Below are positions 1 to 11,588 of a stretch of DNA of 64,000 nt, in pieces. Location: assembly GCA_965112735.1 (NCBI GenBank), contig OZ218964.1, forward strand, positions 496,001 through 560,000. The letters run 5' to 3'. This DNA is from Phaeosaccion multiseriatum. Lineage: Eukaryota; Ochrophyta, other classes. Under the pieces are notes generated by a model. The model was not told where the DNA came from. It saw only the letters and a program-made list of their open reading frames with translations, and ran no database searches. The position numbers were made by a program, and so were the translations under genes. Position 1 is the first letter of the stretch. Each line of letters begins with the position of its first letter.

Positions 1-3000
1 CGTGGAGGGCGAGCGTTACAGAATGGAGGTGGAGTGGGAGGTCATGCTCGACGCACTCACCACGTGCCCCACGCTGCAGCAGGAGGCGGCGGGGGGGGCA
101 TCGCTCTTGCTCACGGTCAGTACCCAGGGGGGGTCAGTACCCAGGGGGGGTCAGTACCCAGGGGGGGTCAGTACCCAGGGGGGTCAGTACCCAGGGGGAC
201 AGTGCGAGGGGTAGCGAGGGGTAGTGGGCTTGTTGGAGACAAGAGCGGACGGGGCCAACACACACCCACCCACCGAGAGAGAGAGAGAGAGAACTCCCCC
301 CCTTTGTTTGTTGTTTACCTAATGAACGTACGGACTGTTAAGACTGATAATCGATCGATCTGTCATGCGACTTGTGGGATGACAGGTGGCTGCAATGAAT
401 ACGCGGCGGATGCGAGCAAGCCAAGTCAAGGGCACACAGGGGGGGCAAGCAGCCATGGCCCGAGGAGCAATCGCCAGGGGGAGGGACAGATCAAGCGCTG
501 CCTTGTCGGGCCTCAGGAGCAAGAGCAACACCCCGGCCAGGAACAGAGGCAGAGGGGCCTCTGGATGGGGGGACGAGGGGGAGGGCGCCTTCTCCATGGG
601 CATTGGGGGGCGTTCTCCCTCTGTGTCGAGAGCGTCCACACCGAGGGGGGCGGCGTCCCCTTCAGCTTCAGCATCTCGAAGCTCACGCTCCACCAAAGGC
701 AGCTTCGGAGGGACGGCGGACGGAGCGGCAGGGGGGGGAGGGGGGGTATGGCATGAGACCTTCACCGTGACTAAGCGTGTGTCGGGAGACTACAGCCAGC
801 AAGGCCCCCTCAGACGCATGCACGTGTTGCTGACTTGTCTGGCGCAGGAGCGGGGCCTACAGGCAGTGGAGGTGCCTCCGGCGGCGCTGGGGGGGAGAGT
901 GCTGGACGGCTTGGGTAGGGGGCTTGGCGCGGGGGGGGAGGGGTATGGGTGTTATGGGGCGGGGAGCAGCGCGAGGGCAAAGGATTTGGTCTTCAATGGA
1001 TGGGAGTTCGCCTCGCCCTTCGCGGCTCGGGAAGACGGGAGGTGGGTGGAGGCGTATGGATGGGGAGGGACGGGGATGGCAGTTGACGGCAAGAAGGGCC
1101 GGGCCGTCAGCCTTCTCTCTCTCTTGTTCTCGCCTTCTTCGAGCCTCACTCACTCACCCCTCCCTCCTTCCTTCCTTCCCTCCCTCCCTGCCTGCCTGCC
1201 CGCTGTGTGCCCCTCCTCCCCCATGCGTCGCCACTCCTCCTCCGCACAGGGGCTCTCTCTCTCTCGGGCAGGACAGCCCCCGCAGCACCAGCCCCTCTCT
1301 GTGGGTGCTGCTGCGCTACCCCGTCCCCCCTGCGGCCCGGGCAGGAGCCTCAACCGTCTTGCACCGCCTCTCGGACTTGGCCTTCGAGATGGACGCGGTG
1401 TCATGGCAGGATGGGCCGTCTGATCCCAAGGGAGACAAGGGGCCAAGATGGTTCACGGCCTCGCATGTGTCCTTCTTGCAGGCGCCGAGAAAGGTGAGGC
1501 ATCGAGAATAGAATAGAGATGATCGATGTTGACTCTTCTTGTTCTGCTTGCAATGGTCTTTCCCCTTTGTTGGTGTTGGTGTTGGTGCTGGTGCTGGTGC
1601 CCCTTCTTACTCACCTCTCTCTCTCTGCATCTATCTCAGATCCGCAAGCTGCTGACTCTGTCGGAGCCGTGCCCAGGAGACAGCGCAAAGATGTCCGGTA
1701 TTAAGGAAGACCTTAGGGCGGGAAAGGTGAGTGGGGTGGGAGTGGGCATCCATGGCGCATCACAGATGGCGTATGGGGCTTAAGTCGGGCCATGTCGCGG
1801 TGCAACGCTTTCCATCACAGATGGCGGATGGTGTGCGCCTGTGCGCCGCTGCTCTCTCGCTCGCGCTTGTGTGTGTGTGTGTATGTGTATTCACGTGTCT
1901 GACGCCCGCCCTTGCGTGTGTGTGTGTGGGGGGGGGGGGGGTCCATTCGGTCCTTGGGCTTTGCTCTGCGCAGATGGCCGCCTCTGTTTTCCTCCGCTTT
2001 GAGACGGTGCTGCAGAACAACAATCGCGCCCCCCGGGGCATCACAGCGCCGTCTATGATGGAGCTGCCCCCCGCGGGAGGGGGCGCAGCAAGCGCAGCTC
2101 AAAGTCAGGCGGGGGGGGGGGGCAGAGTGTCGTCCGGCACACTCACTCGCCGCATCTTGGCCCACCGGGGGCGCTCCTCGACGGCGCACATGATCGGTGG
2201 AGGAGGGGGGGCAGCAGGAGGAGCAGCAGCTGGAGCAGCAGCAGCAGCAGGAGGAGGAGGAGGAGGGGGAGGAGGGGGGGGCGCAATGAAGGGCATGCTC
2301 CAGATGAAGCACAACATCAGCTCGAGCATCAGTACACACCTCAAAGCCTCCATGGACACACTCAGGCACGAGGGTGGACAGCACCCTCAGCCCCAACCGC
2401 AGCAGATACGGGAGGAGGAGGAGGAGGAGAAGGAGGTGGAGAAGAAGAAGGAGGAGGGGGAGGAGAAGAAGGAGGAGGGGGGGGAGGGGGGTGGCGTCAG
2501 GGGAGCAAGATTCGCATCGGACCCCGCTGCCCCGGCCTCGGCTCGTGCCCTACTCTCTACGAAAGAGCAGCCCGGCGAGGCTGAAGGCAGGCGCTCCTTC
2601 CGTCTGTCGGGCAGCAGCGACAAGGGCAGCAAGCAGGAGGCTCTCCCCCTCGTGACTCGGCGCGGCTCCATGTCCGATGTGAGCCTTCCCTGTCCTCCCT
2701 TGCCGGGGGCGTCGAGACCTGCCGTGCGCCACAGTGCGCTCTACGCCGGGGTGGCGCCTGTAGGAGAGGAAGGGAGGGCAGGGGGAGCCAGGGGGGCAGG
2801 GGGGGCAGGGGGGGCACCCGTCGATGCGCCGACTCCTCGCTCTCCTCCTTCTCGTCCGGCTTCTGCCTTCTCTCCTGGTGTGAGTGATGGTGTGGTTGTG
2901 GGCACTGGTGCTGGTGCTGGTGCTGGTGTTGGTACCGGTGCTCATGCTGATAGCAGCGCCTCTCCTCCCCTGTCCGGTGGCGTGCTGTCCCACCGCCACC

Positions 3001-3184
3001 TGGAGATGATGGAGAACATGTCCAGCGTGAGTGCCAACTCCACAGTCCTCACCGACCTGTCCTCCAGGCTGGACAACATTGAGGCGCTGTTGGGAAGGCT
3101 CTTAAGAGCGGGGGGCGGTGTAGGGGGCGGGGTAGGGGGCGGAGAGGGCCGTACCACTGACGCTCTCACAACAGCAGAGGGGCC

Positions 3185-3221
<37 letters not shown>

Positions 3222-4333
3222 CAATTGGTGATACAGCAGTCGCAACAGGACGAGGGGGGGGCGGGGAGGGAGGGGCAGCAGCCAACGCAGCAGCGCAGTG
3301 GCAGCAGTAGCAGCAGTGGCCTCTCTGGTGCCATCGGTCTTGGCCTGAGGACCAGCACGGCGCCCCAATGGGACCTTCAAAGAGGGGAGGACCAGACCCC
3401 GGGGGGGGAGCAGCTGCAGGAGCAGACCCCGCGGGGAGAGCTGCTGACATCGACCATGGCGGAGCTTCAGGTAGGAGGGGAGGGGAGGGGAGAAGGGGAG
3501 GGGCTCCGCTCCGTCTCTTGTGGAGGCTTTGTTGCTTTGCTCTCGTGGACCTGCTCTTGTCGTTTTCGTTGCGTGCTCATGCGTTGTGCTGCCTGCCCTT
3601 GTCGTATGCTGTCCCGTTGCACACAAAGCTCGTGAAGGAGGCTTTAAGAACCGAGCAACAGCAGCAGCAGCAGGGATGCCAACCTCCGCTTGAGGAGCAG
3701 CAAGGACAGCAAGGACAGCAAGGACAGCAAGACAAGTCTTTGCAGACAGGCGGGCCGCCCTACACGCTGCAGTCCTCGGCCGAAGGGGAGGAGCCGGGAG
3801 GTGATACAGCAGTTGGTGATACAGCAGAGGGAGGCACAATCTCCGCGGACAAGCAGCAGAAAAGCAGTGGGGGGCAGGAGGGGAGCTCGAGTCTGCCGAC
3901 TGGGAGGGCAGGCCGGAGCTCAGGAGAGCTCTCCCTGGCCTCCTCTGTCAGCAGCACGCTCTTCGCAGGCCTGAGCCGAAGTATAACGCGCACCAGCAGC
4001 TATCTCAGCCTTGGGGACAAGACCTCTGGCGGCGACTTGAGCAGAGCAAGTTTGCACAGCAGCGACGCGCAACTGTCGGGCAGTGGCGGTAGCAGTGGGA
4101 CAGGGGCAGAGACAGGGGGAGAGACAGGGGCTGGGACAGGGGCGGCAGCACCTGCCGTGAGGAGTGGGCCTCCCTCTGGTCCCTCCGGCCAGGGGGGCGG
4201 GGAGAAGCAAGCCGAGACAGAGATGGGACAACACGGCGGCTTGGGCGCTGGGGGAACTGACGCCCACAGAGAGGCTGACAGAGAGGAGGGCGAGCAGGCT
4301 CAAGGAGGGGACGGTACGGCTAACAAGAGTTGA
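1..4333 (+). CDS. Ser/Gly/Gln-rich protein of unknown function, 5' end outside the window
   Basis: Partial multi-exon gene running in from the left edge. Exons read from splice sites: 1-115 (donor GTCAGT), 386-about 914, about 1272-1493, 1640-1727, 1974-3472 and 3630-4333, ending in TGA. The 914/1272 junction is not resolved in phase; a donor near 900 would fit better. The middle exons encode an ordered segment (about 740-1730: a Trp/Arg/Leu-rich stretch followed by KIRKLLTLSEP). The exon from 1974 is low complexity: poly-Gly, a Glu/Lys-rich acidic run, Gly/Ala repeats, and a short probable coiled coil (MMENMSSVSANS...LSSRLDNIEALL) near 3007-3100, then poly-Gln. The last exon is Ser/Thr/Gly-rich. 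I do not recognise a family. The stop is followed by AATAAA at 4400. The gene converges on the giant minus-strand gene, 134 bp from stop to stop. Scaffold or regulatory protein would be a guess only. Confidence 0.6.
116..203. repeat. 17-bp minisatellite, five copies
   Basis: Tandem copies of a unit beginning GTCAGTACCCAGGGGG directly follow the first exon. The first unit supplies the donor site GTCAGT, so each unit carries a copy of a possible splice donor. Confidence 0.85.
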
Positions 4334-4399
4334 GCTTGTGAGAGGAGGAAAGAGGCCTCTGGGGAATAGAAGGAGGCAGGCACACGAGTGTTCGACCTC

Positions 4400-4405
4400 A
4401 ATAAA
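4400..4405 (+). terminator. AATAAA polyadenylation signal of the left-edge gene
   Basis: AATAAA lies 67 bp after the stop codon at 4333 and before the convergent stop of the giant gene at 4468. The position and strand fit a poly(A) signal. Confidence 0.5.
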
Positions 4406-4467
4406 ATAACACCATTTTTGACTTAAACTGCCATCTGCTGCCATCTGCTGCCATCTGTCCCATCTGC

Positions 4468-5707
4468 CTATGTGTCTGCATACCCTTGCTGCCCCTGCTG
4501 CCCCTGCCCCACACTGGCCTCAATCTCCGTCACCTCCTCCTGCGTGAGGAAGAAGCGGTGGCTCTTGAGGTCCCACGCCACCTCCGTGGGCTTGTCGTGG
4601 CCCAGCACAGCCACCATATGATGCAACGAGTTCACCACCCAGAGGCTGCCTGCCTTGCCCTCCGTGCCCGCGTCGTCCCACACAGGGTGAGGTTGGGTCT
4701 CGCTCTCTGTGACCCACTTCTTGGGCACGCAGCGCACGCTCTCACAGGGGGGAGGGTCCTCTGAATTGGTGGCAACCATGCCCAACGACACAAAGGCCGA
4801 GGTCGGGGGCACGGGGCGCCACACATACAGTGGTGTATCTCCCCCCAGCTGCTTCCACACCTCCCGAAAGCGCACTGGGTAGGGGAAAAGCGAATCCACC
4901 ACGACATCGAGCTTCTTGCCGTGCTTTAGGCGGATCTTGTCGGTATCTGTGATCTCCACGCACAGCGGCTCCGACAAAGCGGCGTCCCTCTTGGCCGCCG
5001 CAGACGAGAAGCCCCCCACGCCGCCGCCCGGGTTGAAGCCGGGGCGGGCAAAATGTCCCAGGCACAGCCGGACCTTGTTGCGCGAGAGCAAGCTCTTCTT
5101 GTCGAGGTGCGGGGCCCACACGCTGGCCTTGGTGCGACTGCCCGTGCCGTGTGAGGTCCAGAGCTTGTTGACCCTCTCCTGCCTGTGCACCTTGACCTTG
5201 AAGGCCTCGAGCCTCTCCCTTGCAATATCCTCCATGGCGTGCTGCCCCGCCCCCCCCGCTGCCTCCTTCAACGCAATCTCGTGCAGCTCGGGCATGGGCT
5301 TGGGCCGGATGACCAACGCGTCCAGCGTATCCTCCCCCTGCCCTTCGTACGCATTGCCCTCATTGTCATCGTCATCATCGTCTTCGTTACCCTCGTCTCC
5401 GGCGTGCATATCCATGAAGCCGTGTGCAGCTCCTGACCCGTCCTCCTCGCTGCCTGGTGCCCGTCCCCCTCCCCCTCCTCCTCGCTGCTTGCCGAATGCG
5501 CGCCTGAAGTCCTGCCAAGATACGAGTCCGTCCCCGTCCGAGTCTATGGTCCTCACGATGTCGTGCACTTGCGAGGGTTGCACCTTCATTTGCAGCCACT
5601 CCAGAGCCCCGTACAGCTCGCTGCACGTCAGCAGGCCCGTGCGGCTGTGGGCAGACAGGGGCAGACAGGGGCAGGCAGGGGCAGGAGAGGGGTGAGAGAG
5701 AGAGAGA

Positions 5708-5747
<40 letters not shown>

Positions 5748-7118
5748 AACAAGGAGGGCCCCTATTACACTCGCACACCCCCAAAAGCGCCACACACACA
5801 CACACACACAACTCGCAGAGAGAGACGGCGCCGCCTCTCACCCTCCCTTACCCTTCCTTACCCTTCCTACCCTCCCTTACCCTTCCTTACCCTTCCTTAC
5901 CCTTCCTTACCCTCCCTTACCCTCCCTTACCCTTCCTTACCCTCCCTTACCCTTCCTTACCTGCTGTTGAAGGCGGCGAACGCGTCCCTTGCTCTGAGGC
6001 CCTTGGCGATTAACAGAGAGCGCACCACCCTGAGAGAGGCCCTGTTCTCCAGCAAGTGGTACTCGTCGGGCGTGCTAAACAGGCGAGACACCGGGAGCCG
6101 TCCGATGTCCACTTGCTGACGCCGACGGCACGCACGCACGTCAAGGAACCACGCCTCGCGCATGTACTGAGAGAGACCGGGGGGGGGTTGGACAAAGAGG
6201 GGATGGCAGTGGTGGGGATGAGAGAGGGGATGGCAGTGGAGGGGATGAGAGAGGGGATGGCAGTGGAGGGGATGAGAGAGAGGATGGCAGTGGAGGGGAT
6301 GAGAGAGAGGACGGCAGTGGAGGGGATGAGAGAGAGGATGGCAGTGGAGGGGATGAGAGAGGGGATGGCAGTTGAGGGGATGAGAGAGAGGATGGCAGTG
6401 GAGGGGATGAGAGAGGGGATGGAAGTAGACGGAGGCGGTGACGGCGGGGGCGACGGACGGCCTGCACGCGCACCCACTCCTCTCTCTCTCTCTGCCCGCG
6501 CCCCCCTCTGCTAGCCACTCACCTGCTCGTTGTCCTGTATGCCGCGCAGCACCATGTCCAGAGCCTTGTCGTCGTACCTCGCCTCGGAGTCAATGAAGCG
6601 GAAGCAGTTGCGCATTACTGCCTCCTGATACCTCCCCGGCTCCTCATAGCCCAGACTCCCGTCCAGCAACGCCCCGCCCTCGCCCCCCACAAGCCTTAAC
6701 CCCACCGCAACAGGCTGTCCCTCCACTAACGGCTGTCTCTTGCTGCGTGTGAGATGCAGAGTGCCTCTTAGCGACTCCGCCTCCTGCAGACTCAGCGCCA
6801 CAAAGGCCCGGCCCTGCTGCACCTGGATGAAGGTCTGCCTGCGCATCAACTCCTTGACGTTCTCGTAGGACACAAGTGGGGAGGTGATGCCCGTCGCGTT
6901 GGCGATGGCCACGAGGCGCTTCCTGCCCTCCTCTCGGTCCTGCTCCCCTTGCCCCACGTCCACATCGAGAGCCCTCAGAAGTCCTTTGAACTCCTCCTCG
7001 CTGAGTTTTCCGTCCCCGTCGAGGTCGAAGATGGCGAAGGCCTTGCGCAAGCGCTGCTCCTGCTCGGCCGTGATGCTGCGAGAAGCGTTGCTCTTGGTGG
7101 CGGTGTACTGTGGGCGAG

Positions 7119-7171
<53 letters not shown>

Positions 7172-8166
7172 GTCATCATCATCATCATCATGAAGGCATG
7201 CAGAGGGGCAGGGGAAGGGGGAAGAGGGGCGTGAGGGAGAGGGGGGGGGTGCTCGAAGATTATCCCTGCATTGACTTACGAAGAGAGGGCACACGGCATG
7301 GGCACAGATGTGCGTAACCCAGGCCCCGACAAAGAGCCCTTCGACAGACAAAGGCGTATGGGCAGACACACTGACAGACGGGCATACGCGCAGGCGGCCC
7401 TCCCTACTGCCCTCCCTTCCTGCCCTCCCTTCCTGCCCTCCCTTCCTGCCCTCCCTACCTGGAGCTTCCTGGCGTCGGCCGTCCAGTCCATCAACACGAT
7501 GACGTTCTTCAGCCGCCGGAACGTCTTGAGCGACCATCCCCTGACAGAGGGGAGACAGAAACATAAGGGGGCAGGGGTGAGGGAGGGAGGGAGGGAGAGA
7601 GAAGAGAAAGAGAGAGGGACAGAGACAGACTCTACACACAGAGACAGCAGAGAGAGCTTCTGTCTTGTCTTGTCTTGTCTTGCCTTCCACCATCGCACTA
7701 ACCTGTCGTAGTGATTGCGCGAGACCATGAGGTAGTCCGGGAATTTGAGTTTCTTGGGCAGCTGAATGAACTTCGTCAACACCCCGAGCTCGGAGGCTGG
7801 GTAGAAGCCCAGCGGGTCGGGCCTGTCCTGCGCCAGGTCCGCGAGGGGCCATCCTCTTGGCCGCTCGTCGTCTCGGGAGTACTTCTGCTTGACGAACTCA
7901 TCGGGCTCGCTCTCGTCCATCACCATCTCCTCCTAAAGGGGGACAGGGCAGAGGCAGTGGATACAAGTACATGGGCACAGATGGAGATAGAGGACGGCGA
8001 CGGCGTCAGGCAAAGTCGCCACACACACGCACGCACGCACGCACACACGCACGCCCACACACACTAGCAGGTGGTAATATGCATGCCAGCGCAGGCCCGA
8101 GGGCATTCGTCCACCCGTCCCTTCCCTCTCTTCCGCCGTACCTTCTCCTGCTCCTGCTCCTGCTCT

Positions 8167-8199
<33 letters not shown>

Positions 8200-10626
8200 A
8201 CCTGCTCCCCCTCGAAGGCTTTCTCCCTTGCCACCGCCGTGGGGTCAACCTCATCCTCCCCTGCCTCATCAAAGGTCATAGACACGGCTTGCACCATGCC
8301 GCTGCCGCCCCCTGTTGTTGCCTCCTTGCTTCCTCCTCCTCCCTCCCCAGCCTTGTTCCAGCCCTCCGGCAGAAGCTCTACGTAGTTGCCTGGGAAGGCT
8401 CCAGTGGCACCCCTGAGCAGGCCCACCCACCATCCGTCGTCGGACCGCTTGAGAATCTCGATAATGTCGCCCTGCACGCGTTCAGACATGTCGATTGACC
8501 CCCCACAGCACCACAGGATGGCCAACAGGAGCACACGAAGAGTGAGTCACCGAAGACGAGCAAGACGGGGGACTGGTAGGCGGTGCCCTCGCCCCCCCCC
8601 CCCCCCTGTCTCCCTCTGCGTGTCCCTGTATCTCTGTCTCTAGCTGTCTTTCTCTCTCCGCCCCCTCTGTCAACCTCACTCACCTTCTTAATGTTGAGGT
8701 CCCCAGGGTGGGTTGGCGGGTAGTCATATAAGGCCCTTCCCTGGGGCAGCGCCTCCTCCCTCCTGTCCTTGCCCCTGCCCGTGGAGGCGAGCAAGCGGGG
8801 TGTGGGTTTCTTCTTGCTTTGCCCCTCACCCTCTTTGACCTCGCTGAAACGGATGGAGGCGGCGCCGCTGCGGAGGGAGGCAGAGGCCTCGGCCTCTTGT
8901 ACCTGGGGAGGAGGAGAGGGAAGGAACGGGGAGTTGGGAGAGAGAAGATAGTGCTGGCGCTTGAGTGAGAGTTGTTAGGAGGGAACGTGTGGGTAGGGAC
9001 GGGTAGGGGTGGGGGCAGGGAGGCAGGAGGGCAGGGAGGGAAAGACGTACACAGACAGCACACGCGCAGAGGGGTGGAGGGGAGAGGCAGATGATACACA
9101 ACTCTTCTTTATCTTCCTGGCTGTGTACCTCTGTCTACCTCTCTTCTCCTCCACACCTCTCCACCCCTCTCCACCCCTCAGGCCTCTGACTCACGTGTTC
9201 CAGCACCGTCTGCAGTACCCCCCGAGCACTCTTGTCCTGCGCAAGGCCCCTCGCATCTGCCGAGGCGACGTCCCTCCGGAGCTGATCGCTGAAGCGGCTC
9301 TCCAGGGAGGGCACGGTATTCTCAACGGCGTGGTCCACCCTCTCTCTAAACACATCAAGGCAGCCCATCAGATGCGCCGTCTCCGCGTCCACTACTCCCA
9401 CCCCTCCTGCTGCTGTATCACCAACTGCTGTATCACCAGCGGCTGCTGCCCCTGGGCCCGTCCCTGCCGCAGCTGCAGCAATAGCCGCGGCCTCCTGCGG
9501 GGACACATCCCTCCCGAAGACGTTCCAGCGCCGCTGCATCTTGGTGAAGGCCTCTGTGCGCCACACGTTGTGCACTGTTTGCTCCTGAAGCAAGTTCCAT
9601 TGCACCTTCTCGCTCTTCATGCCGTTGAGCGTGAGCCACGCGCTGATGTCTCTTAGGAAGGAGGGGTGGCGTGTGTGGTTCTCCATTTGCAGCGACCCCT
9701 CAGGGGCCTTGGTGCCTTTGCCCGCAGCCACCTGCACACATATATACATACGCACGACACCGCACGAGCGCATATTAGAGACGTTTGCCTCCTCCTCCTT
9801 CCCTACCTCCTCCTCCTCTCCTGTCTCCCCTTCCCCCGCCCACCTCCCCCTCCTCCTTACCCCTCCCCTCCTTGCCTACCTGCGCGACTATGAGGCGGAA
9901 GACCTCGGGGATCACCAACACGTGCACCTTCTGCCCCTTGCCGATGCCCCTCATGCGGAAGGCCCCTTGCGCGTAGTCCCTAAAGGTCATATCCTTGCCG
10001 AGCGTGACGGCCGCCACCACCGACAGCGCCTGAGGAATGTCCATGCCTGTGGTGTGCACCTGTCGGTGGATGTTGGGTTGTTCAAGGGGTAAGGGGGTGT
10101 TGGAAGGCCAAAGAGAGAGGTATATGGGTCAGCAGAGCATAGGCATATGGGAAGAGGGGTGTATGCCCCAAGACCAGCAGGCAGACACCGATCAGAGGCA
10201 GCGCAGCACAGCACAGCACAGCAGTTGGTGATATACCACAGTGGCCTATTTATTATTTATCCAAAAGGGCCCTCACATCCTCCCACTCCCACTCGGATGG
10301 ATGACCAACAGCACCACTTGCCTGGTCGAAGAAGGTGAACCGCTTGTCCGGGTCCACGTGGCACTGATCGAGCAGCATGGGCCGCATGCCGCCCTGCCGC
10401 GTGATGATGCGCTTCCTGTCCAACTCATCAAGGTACACGACGCCCTGTGTCACAGATGGCAGTGCGGTGCGGAGAGAGAAAGCAGGTGAAGAGCAGACAG
10501 AGAGATCAGGCAGAAAGAGCGGATCAGTCAGTGAGACAGTCAGTAAGCCAGCCAGTCAGTCCATCAATCAGTCCGTCAGTCAGCCAGCAGTCAGTCAATT
10601 AGTCCGTCAGTCAGTCAGTCAGCCAA

Positions 10627-10661
<35 letters not shown>

Positions 10662-11509
10662 CCACTCCGACCTCCACCCCCCACTCCTCTACCATATACC
10701 TCCATGGTGTCCAGCCCCACTGTGAGCAAGTGCCTCGCAACCTCGAGGTTGGTCATGCCCGTCACGAGCGCTCCCACATCAATAAGCGCGTGGTACGGAG
10801 GACTCTTGGCCTGCGCCACCTCCAGCAGCACAGAGCGCACTTGCCAGTCGGCTGGCAGCAGCGAGTAGGAGGATACGGAGGGGTCGGTGAGGTGGTGGAG
10901 CATCATGGCCGTGTTGCCCATCTCAAACTGGCAGCGGCCCAGGGCGAGAGGGAGAAGGTCGGAGGGGGTGCCGCTGAAGCCCAGCTTGACGCCTGCGGGG
11001 GGGGGTTAGAAGGGAGGGAGGGAAAGGCTTTTAACAACACTTCAGAGGAGAACAGGGGAAAGGCTTACAATATTCCAACAACGCATTGGGTCAAGGGATT
11101 TGCTTGAGGGGAGGGAAAGGACGAAAGGACTATTCCTTGTCCGTTGTCCGACATTCCAAGTCGAGCTCCATATGTTCCATTCCTTGTACGTCGAGCCCAG
11201 CACGCATACACACGCATACACACACACGCACACACGCACGTACTCACCGAAAAGCATGTCCCCGCCGAGGCTCTGACCGTTAGCAGCGAGCTTGAGGCCT
11301 TGGTGCTGCATTGTCTCGGGGAAGACGAAGCAGTGCAGGTAGTAAGAGATGACCTGCGGGAGGCGCCTTAGTAGGCGGAACAACACTCCCATCATCTCCT
11401 CATCCCTCGGGTCTACGAGCTGTAACGGCCACAGATCTTGAAACTCCTTCGCGCTGCAGGGGAGACAAGTGGGAGGGAGGGAGGGAGGGAGGGAGGCGTG
11501 AGGGAGACA

Positions 11510-11588
<79 letters not shown>

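Larger units (their letters stand above)
4468..7933 (-). other. Giant gene, C-terminal part: two EF-hands and VPS13/Vps62-like domain
   Basis: Exons about 7700-7933, 7462-7539, 6525-7109, 5962-6168 and 4468-5649. EF-hand 1 (about 7000-7040) has loop DLDGDGKLSEEE, canonical with Glu at position 12. EF-hand 2 (about 5510-5550) has DSDGDGLVSWQD, with Asp at position 12. Between them, AFVALSLQEAESLRGTLHL is a block seen at the end of DUF3638/DUF3645 proteins. A Glu/Asp-rich acidic segment (about 5340-5400) precedes a domain with VRFREVWKQLGG, YVWRPVPPTSAFVSLGMVA and PPPCESVRCVPKKWV, the pattern of the VPS13 C-terminal/Vps62 (DUF946) family. The pairing suggests calcium-regulated membrane or cytoskeletal attachment (inference). 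Confidence 0.75.

Noticed and set aside
6056-6514. Protein with a GMAVEGMRE repeat
   Set aside because: It is the 27-bp intronic minisatellite read in frame; the minus strand is equally open.
7118-7192. Poly-Met/His/Asp protein segment
   Set aside because: The ATC repeat is in an intron; the acceptor after it starts the EF-hand exon in the correct phase.
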